In this document: positions 8,071-16,738 of the stretch, one piece after another
Position numbering within the stretch: position 1 is the first letter of the stretch
Layout: every line of letters starts with the position of its first letter
Assembly (NCBI RefSeq): GCF_014201355.1
Contig: NZ_JACHEG010000001.1
Span: 248,001-312,000 of the forward strand
DNA: 64,000 nucleotides
Direction: 5' to 3'
From: Aliirhizobium wenxiniae
GTDB lineage: Bacteria; Pseudomonadota; Alphaproteobacteria; Rhizobiales; Rhizobiaceae
Made by a program: the position numbers and the translations under genes
Notes under the pieces: model-generated
The model's input: the letters and a program-made list of their open reading frames with translations, nothing else
Database searches by the model: none
What the model was told of the DNA's origin: nothing

Positions 8071-8856
8071 TTACTTGTCGCCGCCATAGACGTCGAAGTC
8101 GAAATACTTGTCCTGGATCTTCTTGTAGGTGCCGTCGGCGCGGATCGCGGCGATTGCGGCGGTGAACTTGTCGGCGAGAGCCTGTTCGTCCTTGCGCACG
8201 GCAATGCCTGCACCCTGGCCGTTGATTTCCGGATCGACCGCCAGCGGGGTCAGGATCTTGCAGCAAGAGCCGGCATCCGACTTCACCCACTCGGTAAGCA
8301 CGACGATATCGTCGACAACACCATCGATGCGGCCGTTGGTCAGGTCGAGCTTGTATTCGTCGGCGGTCGGATAAAGCTTCTCATCCGCGTCGGGGAAGTG
8401 CTTTTCGACATAGTTGGCATGGCTGGTCGAGCCCTGCGCGCCGATGGCCTTGCCCTTCAGCGAAGCAGCGGTTGCTTCCGTCAGCGGTGAATCCTTGGGC
8501 ACGGCGATTGCCGGCGGCGTGTTGTAGTACTTCTTGGAGAAGGTAACCTGCTGCTGGCGCTCAGGCGTGATCGACATGGAAGCGATGATCGCGTCGAACT
8601 TCTTGGACTGCAGGGCCGGGATGATGCCATCCCAGTCATTGGTGACAAAGGTGCACTCGGTCTTCATCTGGACGCAGAGCGCCTTGGCGATGTCGATATC
8701 GAAGCCAGTCAGTTCGCCGTTGGATTCCAGAACGTTGAAGGGCGGGTATGCGCCTTCCGTACCGATGACCAGCTTGTCCTGGGCCGAAGCGGCGCCAGCA
8801 AAAAGCGAGATCGCCGCGATCGACGCGGCAGCAAACAAACGGGTGGAGATCTTCAT
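8071..8856 (-). CDS. amino acid ABC transporter periplasmic binding protein (Lys/Arg/Orn-binding type)
   Basis: 261-residue secreted binding protein. Residues 1-25 are a signal peptide (ISTRLFAAASIAAISLFAG, cleavage after ASA). Mature motifs are LVIGTEGAYPPFNVLESNG, LTGFDIDIAKALC, CTFVTNDWDGIIPALQSKK and MSITPERQQQVTFSKKYY, which define bacterial extracellular solute-binding protein family 3 (HisJ/ArtJ). Two cysteines in DAGSCCKILTP are unusual. It is the first gene of the minus-strand transporter cluster. Basic amino acids are the likely ligands by family; the exact ligand is inferred. Confidence 0.92.
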   Translation of the reverse strand: MKISTRLFAAASIAAISLFAGAASAQDKLVIGTEGAYPPFNVLESNGELTGFDIDIAKALCVQMKTECTFVTNDWDGIIPALQSKKFDAIIASMSITPERQQQVTFSKKYYNTPPAIAVPKDSPLTEATAASLKGKAIGAQGSTSHANYVEKHFPDADEKLYPTADEYKLDLTNGRIDGVVDDIVVLTEWVKSDAGSCCKILTPLAVDPEINGQGAGIAVRKDEQALADKFTAAIAAIRADGTYKKIQDKYFDFDVYGGDK

Positions 8857-9329
8857 AATTGTCCTCTCTGTTGGTAGTCCGGCAACGTTTTCTCGGTTTT
8901 TCGTAGCCGGCGAGGGGCGTTTTGCAGCCCTTGTTTTTTATAGATACCGGCTCCGGGAAAATTGCAACGGCATTTTCTAGGGCAACCTCGGGCTTCACAT
9001 CCCTTTGACGTTTACGTCCAAACCCTCATGTTGCCAGAGGGTTCCTGGAGGAGATCGTTGCCGGGAGAAAATGCCTGACAGGCTTAGCTTTTTTGTGATG
9101 CGCCAAGATGGCGCAGCCGTAATTGCCGGATGAATACGGCATTCAAGCGCAGTTCAGACTTTGGTCCCGATGATGTGGACCTTTGCAGGTGGCCATAATG
9201 GGAACCAAATTGGAACAAATACAGTTGTGGTGCCGCGAAAAACTGCCCGCAAGAGGTGGGCCTCAACAGGTATGACCATTGGGGCCGTCGCGAGCATCTA
9301 GGGACGAAAGCCAGAAGAAGGAAAATCTC
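8857..9329. other. intergenic region between divergent binding-protein and OmpA-like genes
   Basis: 473 bp with no credible gene. It must hold the promoters of two divergent genes. Visible structures are a short inverted repeat GACG-TTTA-CGTC at 9007-9018 and a hairpin AACCCTC/GAGGGTT at 9021-9043, followed by GGAGGAG without any coding frame. No riboswitch class was recognised. Confidence 0.6.
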
Positions 9330-11591
9330 ATGTCGATGAAATCCAGATTGTTCGCCAGCGTGGCGGCGCCTGTTTTGTCCCTGCCATTGTTGATGCAACC
9401 AGCCTATGCCCTGCCGTCCGGTGCGGATCTCGGATCGGTGCAGCCGGCGGCGCCCGGTATCATTCGGGTGCAGGAGCAGGTTCCGGCAGACGGCGAGGAA
9501 CTTCCGAAGCGCCGCAAGCCGCAGGCTGATCAGGGTGAAGGAGCTGAACGTCCGCGCGGTGAGCGCCAGCAGCGGGCCGAACAGCCAGAGGGTGAACGTC
9601 CCCAGCGTCGCCAACAGCAGGCAGATCAGGGTGAGGGTGGTGGTGAACGGCCGCAACCCCGCCAGCGTGAACAGCGTGCCGAGCAGCCGGACGCCGAGCG
9701 CCCGCAGCGTCGTGAGCAGCAGGCAGATCAGGGCGAGGGCAGCGAACGCCCGCAACGGCGTCAGCAGAACGCCGAGCAGGCCCCCGATCTCCGAGAACAG
9801 GCAAAGCCGGATGCAGATCAGGCCGAACAGCCCAAGCCGCGCAAGGAACGCCAGCAGCAGGCGGAACAGCCTCAGGTCGAGCGGCCTCAGCGTCAGCAGG
9901 CCGAACAGGGTGATGTGATCCAGCCGCCAAAACCTCGCGCACAACAGAATGCGGATCAGGCACCCGAACCGAAGCCGTCAGCAAAGCCACCTGCAAAGGC
10001 CGATGCGCAACAGGCGGAACAACCCAAGCCACGGCAGGAACGCCAGCAACAGGCGGAACAGCCGCAGGCCGAGCAGCCTCAAGGCCGTCCGCAGCAGGCC
10101 GAGCGTCCTCAGGCCGAACGGCCGCAGCGTCAACAGGCAGATCAGGGTGATGTGATCCAGCCGCCAAAGCCTCGCTCGCAGCAGAATGCCGATCAAGCGC
10201 CGGTGCCTCAGCAGCAACCGGGCCAGCCGCCCAAACCTGCCCGTCAGCAGGCTCAGGACGCGGACAAGGCACCTGATCAGGCGGTGAGCGGTGGCGAGCG
10301 CAACCAGCCGCGTCCCGTTGAGCAGACCGCCGAGCAGCCGAGGCTTCCGGTCGAAAACGGCGCCGCCGTGCTCGACAGCGCCAAGGAACAGCGGCCAGAC
10401 CGTGCGCAACGCGGCGGTGACCGTCCACAGGATCCGAGCCGTCCGGACAGACGCGGAACTCCGCTCGCGCCGGATCAGCAGCAAGCACAGGAACGCGCGG
10501 CTCCGCCGCCGCGTAACGATGCGGATGCGCAGGTCAATGATCGTGTCACCCGCGAAGACCGGGAGCGCTGGCGCAACCAGCGTCGCGAGCTGGTCGAGGA
10601 ACGCGGCCAGCGCATCGATGGCAGGCCCGATTTCGAACGGCCGCGCGGCTGGGATGTTCTAGGCCCGATCGGCGATGCCCTTCTGGGACAGAACCAAAAC
10701 CAGGATCGCAATCGTGACCGTGGCCGCGACAGGAATTGGGATCGGGACCGTGACGATGGTCGCGTTATGATCTCGATCGATAACCAGACCTATGTGCGCC
10801 ACGACGACAGCCGCCGCTTTTACGATGATGGGGGCCGTCCGGAATATGAGCGTCTGGGCGACGGTCGCTATCGCGAAGTCGTCGAACGCAGCGACGGTAC
10901 CCGCGTTGTGACGATCCGTAACCGTTATGGCGAAGTCGTCCAGCGTTCGCGCATCGTCCGTGGCGGTCGGGAATATGTGCTCTATTACGCACCGGAGCTT
11001 CTGGAAGACCGTCAGGACTATACCTGGCGCGATCCGGGTGACGACCTGCCGCCGATGCGTCTTGGCGTGCCGATCGACGACTATATCATCGATACGTCCA
11101 GCGAGCCGGACCGAGACTATTACCGCTTCCTTGAACAGCCCCCGGTGGAGCGGGTTGAACGGCCCTATTCGCTCGATGAGGTCCGTTATTCGGCTCGTAT
11201 CCGTGACAAGGTTCCGCGTATCGACCTCGATACCATCACCTTTGCCACGGGCAGCGCCGAGATTCCGATGAATCAGGCAACCTCGCTTCGCAAGGTTGCA
11301 GACGCGATAAACAAGGTACTGGAAAAGGATCCGTCGGAAACCTTCCTGATCGAAGGCCATACGGATGCGGTCGGCTCGGATGAAAGCAATCTTGTCCTTT
11401 CGGACCGGCGCGCGGAATCGGTGGCTGTGGTGCTGTCGGATGCATTCGGCATTCCGCCGGAAAACATGACGACGCAAGGTTATGGCGAGCGGTACCTGAA
11501 GGTGAATACCGAAGCCGCGAACCAGGAAAACCGCCGCGTGACGATCCGCCGGATCACGCCTCTGGTGAAACCTGTCGCCTCCAACCAGTAA
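9330..11591 (+). CDS. OmpA-family envelope protein with long Gln/Pro/Glu/Arg-rich repeat region
   Basis: 753-residue exported protein from the ATG at 9330, chosen because AGAAGAAGGA lies 7 bases upstream and a signal peptide follows at once (LFASVAAPVLSLPLLM, cleavage after AYA near residue 31). Residues ~50-380 are a low-complexity region built from variants of ERPQRRQQQADQGEG and KPRQERQQQAEQPQ. Then come an Arg/Asp-rich stretch, a structured middle part (MISIDNQTYVRHDD, YVLYYAPELLEDRQDY) and a C-terminal OmpA peptidoglycan-binding domain (FATGSAEIPMNQ, FLIEGHTDAVGSDESNL, SDRRAESV, GYGERYLKVNT, ANQENRRVTI). It probably tethers an outer-membrane or periplasmic partner to peptidoglycan. The charged repeat region is likely disordered. 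Confidence 0.85.
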   Translation: MSMKSRLFASVAAPVLSLPLLMQPAYALPSGADLGSVQPAAPGIIRVQEQVPADGEELPKRRKPQADQGEGAERPRGERQQRAEQPEGERPQRRQQQADQGEGGGERPQPRQREQRAEQPDAERPQRREQQADQGEGSERPQRRQQNAEQAPDLREQAKPDADQAEQPKPRKERQQQAEQPQVERPQRQQAEQGDVIQPPKPRAQQNADQAPEPKPSAKPPAKADAQQAEQPKPRQERQQQAEQPQAEQPQGRPQQAERPQAERPQRQQADQGDVIQPPKPRSQQNADQAPVPQQQPGQPPKPARQQAQDADKAPDQAVSGGERNQPRPVEQTAEQPRLPVENGAAVLDSAKEQRPDRAQRGGDRPQDPSRPDRRGTPLAPDQQQAQERAAPPPRNDADAQVNDRVTREDRERWRNQRRELVEERGQRIDGRPDFERPRGWDVLGPIGDALLGQNQNQDRNRDRGRDRNWDRDRDDGRVMISIDNQTYVRHDDSRRFYDDGGRPEYERLGDGRYREVVERSDGTRVVTIRNRYGEVVQRSRIVRGGREYVLYYAPELLEDRQDYTWRDPGDDLPPMRLGVPIDDYIIDTSSEPDRDYYRFLEQPPVERVERPYSLDEVRYSARIRDKVPRIDLDTITFATGSAEIPMNQATSLRKVADAINKVLEKDPSETFLIEGHTDAVGSDESNLVLSDRRAESVAVVLSDAFGIPPENMTTQGYGERYLKVNTEAANQENRRVTIRRITPLVKPVASNQ
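9490..10290 (+). repeat. degenerate in-frame repeat block inside the OmpA-like gene
   Basis: The DNA encoding the low-complexity domain consists of imperfect repeats of codons for Q, A, E, P and R. The clearest copy is a 33-base stretch at 9906-9938 that recurs at 10143-10175 with one mismatch, meaning a unit of about 237 bp has been duplicated in frame. Shorter echoes (CAGGCAGATCAGGGTGA and relatives) occur near 9620, 9722 and 10135. Confidence 0.8.
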
Positions 11592-11614
11592 CGGTTCGGA
11601 CAGGCATGAATTGG

Positions 11615-11643
11615 AAGCCGTCGACCATTCGGTCGGCGGCTTT
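11615..11643 (+). terminator. probable terminator between ompA-like gene and mobB
   Basis: AAGCCGTCGACC at 11615-11626 pairs with GGTCGGCGGCTTT at 11631-11643 (one G-U type mismatch), followed by a short T-run. It sits between convergent genes and may serve both. Confidence 0.6.
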
Positions 11644-12158
11644 CAGCGTTTTGGAAGGCCTGTAGTGCTGATGATGAAGTCGGCAATGGATGCTGTGTCG
11701 TCGAGCTCGAAGACGGGCAATGTTTGCGAAGCGAGCGAGTGATCCGTGGCGATGGCTACGATATGGGGATCAAGCGGTGCAAGAGGTTCGCGGCTTTTCG
11801 ATTCCAGTCGGCGCAGTTCTATCTTCGGGATGGCCTCTCGCTTGTAGCCCTCTACGAGTACGAGATCGCAAGGTGCCAGCCGTGAAAGGATTTCGGCAAG
11901 CGTCGGCTCAGCTTCGTCTCGCAGTTCATGCATGATCGCAAAGCGCGCTCCCGAGACAATTGCCACTTCTCCCGCGCCCGCCTCCCTGTGCCGGAAGGAA
12001 TCTGCGCCGGGCTTGTCGATGTCAAAGTCATGATGCGCATGCTTGACGGTGGAAACGCGATAACCGCGGGCGGTAAGCTCCTCAACCAGACGAACGGTCA
12101 GTCCCGTCTTTCCAGAATTTTTCCATCCGGAAATCCCGAAGGCGGGCGTGGTGTTCAT
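11643..12158 (-). CDS. mobB: molybdopterin-guanine dinucleotide biosynthesis adaptor MobB
   Basis: 171-residue P-loop GTP-binding protein that assists MobA in making the guanine-dinucleotide form of molybdenum cofactor. The P-loop is GISGWKNSGKTGLTV at residues 8-22, followed by the MobB-typical VSTVKHAHHDFDIDKPGADS and FRHREAGA. Its start overlaps the mobA stop by 4 bp (ATGA), so the two are coupled. Length matches the family (about 165-175). moaA, for an early step of the same pathway, lies about 7 kb away. Confidence 0.93.
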   Translation of the reverse strand: MNTTPAFGISGWKNSGKTGLTVRLVEELTARGYRVSTVKHAHHDFDIDKPGADSFRHREAGAGEVAIVSGARFAIMHELRDEAEPTLAEILSRLAPCDLVLVEGYKREAIPKIELRRLESKSREPLAPLDPHIVAIATDHSLASQTLPVFELDDTASIADFIISTTGLPKR

Positions 12159-12769
12159 TCAAGGATCTCCGTAAAGGCCGCGGCTTGGGTAAGCTCTTCT
12201 GGTGTGTTGATGTTGAAGAAGGGATCCAGCATGCCGCGGCGTGTCTGAAGTGACGGAAAATCGACGGTCACCGTGCGGTGACGGTTCAGGAATGCATTGA
12301 TGCGGCGATTATCGCTATCTGTCAGCCAGTGTTCGAGATCTTCCGCAAGCGCGATCGGCCAGAGGCCGAAGACAGGGTGACGACGCTCCAGTGAGGTAGC
12401 GATGACGATGGTTTCCGGATCGGGACAGACTGCACTCAACTGCGGCACAAGATCTGACGGCAGAAAAGGGCTGTCGCAGGGAGCGCTGGCGAAATGCGAC
12501 GCTTCTGCGAGCTGGCGGGAATAATGGCGCATCCCGGTAAGGATGCCGGCGAGCGGTCCTAACTGTCCGGCGAGATCATCTGCAAGATAGCGATAGTTCT
12601 CAAACCCCGGAAACGGGGCATTGGCGTTGACAGCGAGATCCGATACCTGAGGAGTCAGTCGCCCAATGACATGACCGAGAACGCTTTTGTCGCCGAGCGG
12701 AAGCAGCGCCTTGTTCGCTCCCATGCGGCTTGACCGGCCACCGGCAAGAATGAGACCGGGTGGGCGCAT
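12155..12769 (-). CDS. mobA: molybdenum cofactor guanylyltransferase
   Basis: Nucleotidyltransferase that joins GMP from GTP to molybdopterin, about 204 residues. The N-terminal signature GLILAGGRSSRMGANKALL is the MobA nucleotide-binding loop; SAPCDSPFLPSDLV carries the metal-binding Asp, and HPVFGLWPIAL and NTPEELTQA lie near the end. I prefer the ATG at 12769 (immediately after the upstream gene's stop, TGAGGATG). A TTG two codons earlier, overlapping that stop, is the alternative start. It is co-directional with mobB and the EamA transporter gene, all overlapping or nearly so. Confidence 0.92.
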   Translation of the reverse strand: MRPPGLILAGGRSSRMGANKALLPLGDKSVLGHVIGRLTPQVSDLAVNANAPFPGFENYRYLADDLAGQLGPLAGILTGMRHYSRQLAEASHFASAPCDSPFLPSDLVPQLSAVCPDPETIVIATSLERRHPVFGLWPIALAEDLEHWLTDSDNRRINAFLNRHRTVTVDFPSLQTRRGMLDPFFNINTPEELTQAAAFTEILE

Positions 12770-12771
12770 CC

Positions 12772-13680
12772 TCAACCACCCGCCGCGGGCGTAGCCGTCT
12801 TTTTGGCCGTGTCGATGGCGCGGCGGCTTTCACGGTAGAATGTATAGAGGCCGGAGCAGATCACGACGGCCGCGCCCAGGAGCACCGTCATGCCCGGACG
12901 CTCGCCGAAAACCAGGACGCCGATGAGGAGCGCCCAGATCAGACTGGTATAGCGGAATGGCGCAATGAAGGAGATTTCTCCACCGCGCATGGCGAGGATG
13001 ATTGCCTGATAGCCGCAGAATACCGCAATCGCCGTCAGCGCCAGAAGCAGCCAGTTGAAGCCCGAAATCGGATGCCAGCCGCCTGTCGGGCCGATGAGAA
13101 CAAAGCCAACGACCATGATGATGAAGGAGGTGAAGAGGGTCACGTGGATGGTCGGGATTTCCGTTGCGATCCTGCGTGTCACGAGATCCCGGCAGGCGGT
13201 GAAGAAAACCGCGGCAAGCGGGAACAGCGCGTCGCTGGAAAAACCTTCAGGTCCCGGCTGGATGATCAAAAGCACGCCGAGGAAGCCGACGATGATGGCG
13301 CTCCAGCGCCGCCAGCCGACCGGTTCGTGAAACAGAAGCGCAGCCCCGAGCGTCACCGCAAGCGGCAGCGATTGCATGATCGAGGAGGCCGAGGCGAAAT
13401 CGATCCTGGCAAGCGCATTGAAGAACGACAACGTTCCGCCGAGTTCGCAGGCCGTGCGCAAAAGCACCAGCGGATGAGTGAAGGCGCGTAACGAGAACTT
13501 GGCGCGCAGGAGAATGGAGACCGCGAATACGAGTATGGTCGTCAGGACCCCGCGTACTGCCATGATCTGCGGAATGCTGAGGTCGTGCGTCAACGCCTTG
13601 ACCATTGCGTCGTTGCAGGAGAACACGGCCATCGCGGTCGCCATGAGCAGCGCACCGCGCGTGTTATCCGACAATGCCAT
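12772..13680 (-). CDS. DMT-superfamily EamA transporter
   Basis: 302-residue inner-membrane protein with ten predicted helices in two EamA repeats. The first starts at GALLMATAMAVFSCNDAMVKAL, the second near TACRDLVTRRIATEIP. The conserved glycine-rich ends of each repeat are present (IVGFLGVLLIIQPGPEGF; FGERPGMTVLLGAAVVICSG). Substrates of such exporters (amino acids, metabolites) cannot be read from sequence. It is the first gene of a tight cluster with mobA and mobB, but no link to molybdenum cofactor is known for this family, so the operon may be only incidental. Confidence 0.88.
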   Translation of the reverse strand: MALSDNTRGALLMATAMAVFSCNDAMVKALTHDLSIPQIMAVRGVLTTILVFAVSILLRAKFSLRAFTHPLVLLRTACELGGTLSFFNALARIDFASASSIMQSLPLAVTLGAALLFHEPVGWRRWSAIIVGFLGVLLIIQPGPEGFSSDALFPLAAVFFTACRDLVTRRIATEIPTIHVTLFTSFIIMVVGFVLIGPTGGWHPISGFNWLLLALTAIAVFCGYQAIILAMRGGEISFIAPFRYTSLIWALLIGVLVFGERPGMTVLLGAAVVICSGLYTFYRESRRAIDTAKKTATPAAGG

Positions 13681-13887
13681 CCCGATTCCTCCACCCGTTC
13701 CGCCCCGTCTTTACGTGATCGGAAAGTTTGCTGCCAGCAAATTTCCATCTGATTTTTCCGCGCGCAAATGTCGCCGGCTGCCATTAACGGTTGCTCAACC
13801 GAAAGTGGCCATCGTGTGGGGGTGTTCCCGCATGAGGCTGGAATCGCTCCGTTGTGCACACATGCAATAGTGCCTTCAGCGCAGCTA

Positions 13888-16452
13888 ATGACGGGGAAAA
13901 AATTGTTTATCGATCGACTTTTGCAAAGCCGGAAAATTGTAACCAAGGTTCTTCTGTTCGTTGTACCTCTCGTTCTGCTGATCGCGGGCGTAGGCCTTGC
14001 CGGATATTACACGGCCAATACTCTGAATGGCCATATGACCGTGACCCGTGCCACGATTGAGAACATCGGCGATTTCGAGCGCCTTCAGGCGAGCTTGCAG
14101 GAATATTCCTCGACGCCGAATGAAAAGACGCTTTCGGCACTGAGGGCCGATATCGACACCCAGCAACAGGGCGTCGGTGTGCTCGAGGGACTTCTGACAA
14201 GCGAAGGGGATCGATCACGGGTTGCGCCGGTTATGGGGCTCGCTTCGGCAATGCGCAGTCATGTCGATGCGCTGTGGGCCGTCAAGCTGCTGCGGGACGA
14301 AACGGATGCGCAGATGGCCAGCGCCGTGACGGAAATCAATACTCTAGGCACGGAAGTGGAGGCGCAGGTGGGAAGCCTGCGCAAGCAGAGCGCCGGCAAG
14401 GAAAAATTTGCCAAGGGCATGTTGCTGGAAGCCTATGCCTATAACGCCATTTCGGGCAGGGTCTCGGACTTGCGTGAAGCAATGCGTCGTGCCGAAAGCG
14501 ACGATGCGGCCATCAATACGGCCAAGCTTTACCTCGGCCCGTTGGAAGAGGAATTCGCAAAGATCAGCACGCTCGTATCGGAAAAGGCGGGCAAGGCTTT
14601 CGATCCGGCGCGACAGGCCGCTGCCGGCTTGAAAGCGACCATTACCAGCGACGCCCCGATCGCAGACAAGGCACAGGCCGTGCGTGTGGGAACAAGTGCA
14701 CTCATGCCGATCCAGCGGGATCTGGATAACTTGTCCAACAGCCGGGCCGTAACGGCAGCTGAACGGTTTGTCGGCCTTGAAGGTGATGTGGCCGTCCAGC
14801 GTGAACTGCTTGCCCAGACAGAGGATTCCCTGCGCAGGATCGATGAGCTCAAACTGCTTGTCGAGCGGATGAGCAGTACGATGAGCGAGGCTTCGCAGAA
14901 GCCGCTTCTTGAATCGACGGCGGGTTTGCGTACCGTCTCGGCGCGTGTTTCTGAACTTGCCAAGACCAATTTCACCATGGCCGGCTTTGCTGTGAAGCTG
15001 GAGCCGCTTCTCGCATCTCTGGACGCCGGATCGACAAAGCTGATCGTGATTGCTTCCGACTGGCAGAAGAAGAGGGCTGAAGCCACGGCCACTCTGACCG
15101 GCGCGATGGCCGGGCTGAAGAATTTCGTTGCCCAGGCCCAGGAAGTCGGCAAGGAAGATAGTGAGCGCTCGGCAAACCTTTCGGTCGTCGCCATGGTGGT
15201 CGGAACGATATTGGCGATCGCGGGCGGCCTGATGCTGGTCGAGACATTGCGCGGCCCTCTGCGCCGGGTGACCGAAGTGATGAAGCGTCTTGCCGACGGC
15301 GACCTGGAGGTTTCGATCGAAGGCCGCGAGCGTGGGGATGAGATCGGTGACATGGTTCGTTCCGTCACGGTATTCCGCGACGCTGCGAGAGAAAATGTTC
15401 GGCTGGAGCAGGAAGCCGCTGCCGCCCGGGAACTTTCTTCGGCGGAAGCAGAACAGCGCGCCGGCGAACGTGCCCGCATCGCGGCCGATCAGCAGCATGC
15501 GTTGACCGCACTCTCGGGCGTGCTCGGCAATCTGGCCGAAGGCGATCTGGCAACGGGGATGGACGAAGATCTGCCGGCAGATTTCGTGATGATGGCCAAA
15601 ACCTATAATCAGGCTGTCGATGCTCTGCGTGCGACTTTGTCCGAAGTCGGTTTTGCGGCGCAGGAGATCAATGGCGGTACGGCCAACCTTTCTGCCTCCG
15701 CCGACGATCTGGCGAAACGCACGGAACAGCAGGCGGCAGCGCTTGAAGAAAGCTCTCGGGCGTTGCGCCATCTGAGCGATGTTGTGCGCAGCACCGCAAC
15801 CAATGCCCGTCAGACCTCTCAATCGGTCAATGAGACCGAAGAGTTCGCCGTTCGTTCAGGCGAGGTCGTGGCACGCGCCGTCGATGCCATGGGCGAAATC
15901 AGCCGGTCCTCCGACAAGATCAGCCAGATCATCGGCGTGATCGACGAGATCGCCTTCCAGACCAACCTTCTGGCACTCAATGCCGGTGTCGAGGCTGCGC
16001 GTGCCGGTGAGGCGGGCCGTGGTTTTGCGGTTGTCGCCCAGGAGGTCCGCGAACTGGCCCAGCGTTGCGCCGGTGCCGCCCGCGAGATCAAGCAACTGAT
16101 TTCGGCAAGCGCGATGCAGGTGGAAAGCGGCGTCCAGCTCGTCGAGGAAACCGGCGAGGCGCTTTCGAAGATCATCGCCCACGTGACCGACGTACGCAAA
16201 CTGGTGGCGCAGATTTCCTCGGCTGCGGCCGAACAGTCTACCGGCATCACGCAGGTCACCCAAGCCGTCAATGATGTGGAACTGATCACCCAGCAGAATG
16301 CCGCGATGGTCGAGGAGAACAATGCCGAAATCCGCGGCCTGCGCCATCGGGTCGAGGATCTGACGCAGAAGATTGGCCGCTTCCGGACTGGCGACAGCGT
16401 CGGATATTATAAAGAGCCGTCGCAGTCTCGATATCGCAGCAACGCTGCCTGA
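13888..16452 (+). CDS. methyl-accepting chemotaxis protein
   Basis: 854-residue transmembrane chemoreceptor. Helix TM1 is at about 19-41, followed by a long helical periplasmic sensor (~42-430) and TM2 at ~431-453 (VVAMVVGTILAIAGGLMLVE). A HAMP domain (RRVTEVMKRLADGDLEVSIEG) and a second HAMP-like segment (LGNLAEGDLATGMDEDLP) follow, then the signalling domain with the hairpin tip EIAFQTNLLALNAGVEAARA and GRGFAVVAQEVRELAQR. No C-terminal CheR/CheB tethering pentapeptide is present. The start is uncertain: the ATG at 13888 has a poor ribosome site, while a TTG at 13903 is preceded by GGGGA and would give MFIDRLLQS, which resembles related receptors. The ligand is unknown. Confidence 0.92.
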   Translation: MTGKKLFIDRLLQSRKIVTKVLLFVVPLVLLIAGVGLAGYYTANTLNGHMTVTRATIENIGDFERLQASLQEYSSTPNEKTLSALRADIDTQQQGVGVLEGLLTSEGDRSRVAPVMGLASAMRSHVDALWAVKLLRDETDAQMASAVTEINTLGTEVEAQVGSLRKQSAGKEKFAKGMLLEAYAYNAISGRVSDLREAMRRAESDDAAINTAKLYLGPLEEEFAKISTLVSEKAGKAFDPARQAAAGLKATITSDAPIADKAQAVRVGTSALMPIQRDLDNLSNSRAVTAAERFVGLEGDVAVQRELLAQTEDSLRRIDELKLLVERMSSTMSEASQKPLLESTAGLRTVSARVSELAKTNFTMAGFAVKLEPLLASLDAGSTKLIVIASDWQKKRAEATATLTGAMAGLKNFVAQAQEVGKEDSERSANLSVVAMVVGTILAIAGGLMLVETLRGPLRRVTEVMKRLADGDLEVSIEGRERGDEIGDMVRSVTVFRDAARENVRLEQEAAAARELSSAEAEQRAGERARIAADQQHALTALSGVLGNLAEGDLATGMDEDLPADFVMMAKTYNQAVDALRATLSEVGFAAQEINGGTANLSASADDLAKRTEQQAAALEESSRALRHLSDVVRSTATNARQTSQSVNETEEFAVRSGEVVARAVDAMGEISRSSDKISQIIGVIDEIAFQTNLLALNAGVEAARAGEAGRGFAVVAQEVRELAQRCAGAAREIKQLISASAMQVESGVQLVEETGEALSKIIAHVTDVRKLVAQISSAAAEQSTGITQVTQAVNDVELITQQNAAMVEENNAEIRGLRHRVEDLTQKIGRFRTGDSVGYYKEPSQSRYRSNAA

Positions 16453-16488
16453 GATGCCGACCTGACCATGTGTCTCTTATGAAGCTCA

Positions 16489-16520
16489 AAAGCCGCCCTT
16501 TGAAACGAGGGCGGCTTTTT
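16489..16520 (+). terminator. Rho-independent terminator after the chemoreceptor gene
   Basis: AAAGCCGCCCT (16489-16499) pairs with AGGGCGGCTTT (16508-16518), with a T-run at 16516-16520. It separates the receptor from the thiamine leader. Confidence 0.9.
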
Positions 16521-16597
16521 GTTGCGAACATCGTGGTGATGTGCGGCTTTCGCCAAAAAAGCTGGAACCATATCGCCTCATCCGCTAGTTGTTGGAC

Positions 16598-16677
16598 ATG
16601 ACAGGGGCGTCCGGTGAAAGCCGGGCTGAGAAGAACCCTTTGAACCTGAACCAGATCATGCTGGCGGAGGGAGTCGT
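16598..16677 (+). promoter_or_regulatory. TPP riboswitch (THI box)
   Basis: The conserved thiamine pyrophosphate aptamer is readable: AGGGGC at 16603-16608, the GGCTGAGA core at 16624-16631, ACCC, then TTGAACCTGA around 16640-16649, CAGATCATGCTGGCG, and GGAGGGAG at 16667-16674. P1 can form between ATGAC (16598-16602) and GTCGT (16673-16677). It ends about 60 bases before thiM, so it most likely represses thiM-thiE-thiD when TPP is plentiful, probably by hiding the thiM ribosome site or by early termination. Confidence 0.95.
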
Positions 16678-16738
16678 TCGGGTCTTCGTTCATTCACGTT
16701 GTATCCCCACGCCGCCTCTGCAGAAGAAGGAGGCGCAA

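Noticed and set aside
9084..10488. Long open frames on the minus strand opposite the OmpA-like repeat region (Leu/Arg-rich and Ala/Val/Pro-rich products)
   Set aside because: They are by-products of the repeated GC-rich codons of the plus-strand gene; they have no ribosome site or recognisable domain, and the plus frame has a signal peptide and an OmpA domain.
14344..15822. 492-residue minus-strand frame opposite the chemoreceptor gene
   Set aside because: Shadow of the helical receptor coding sequence.
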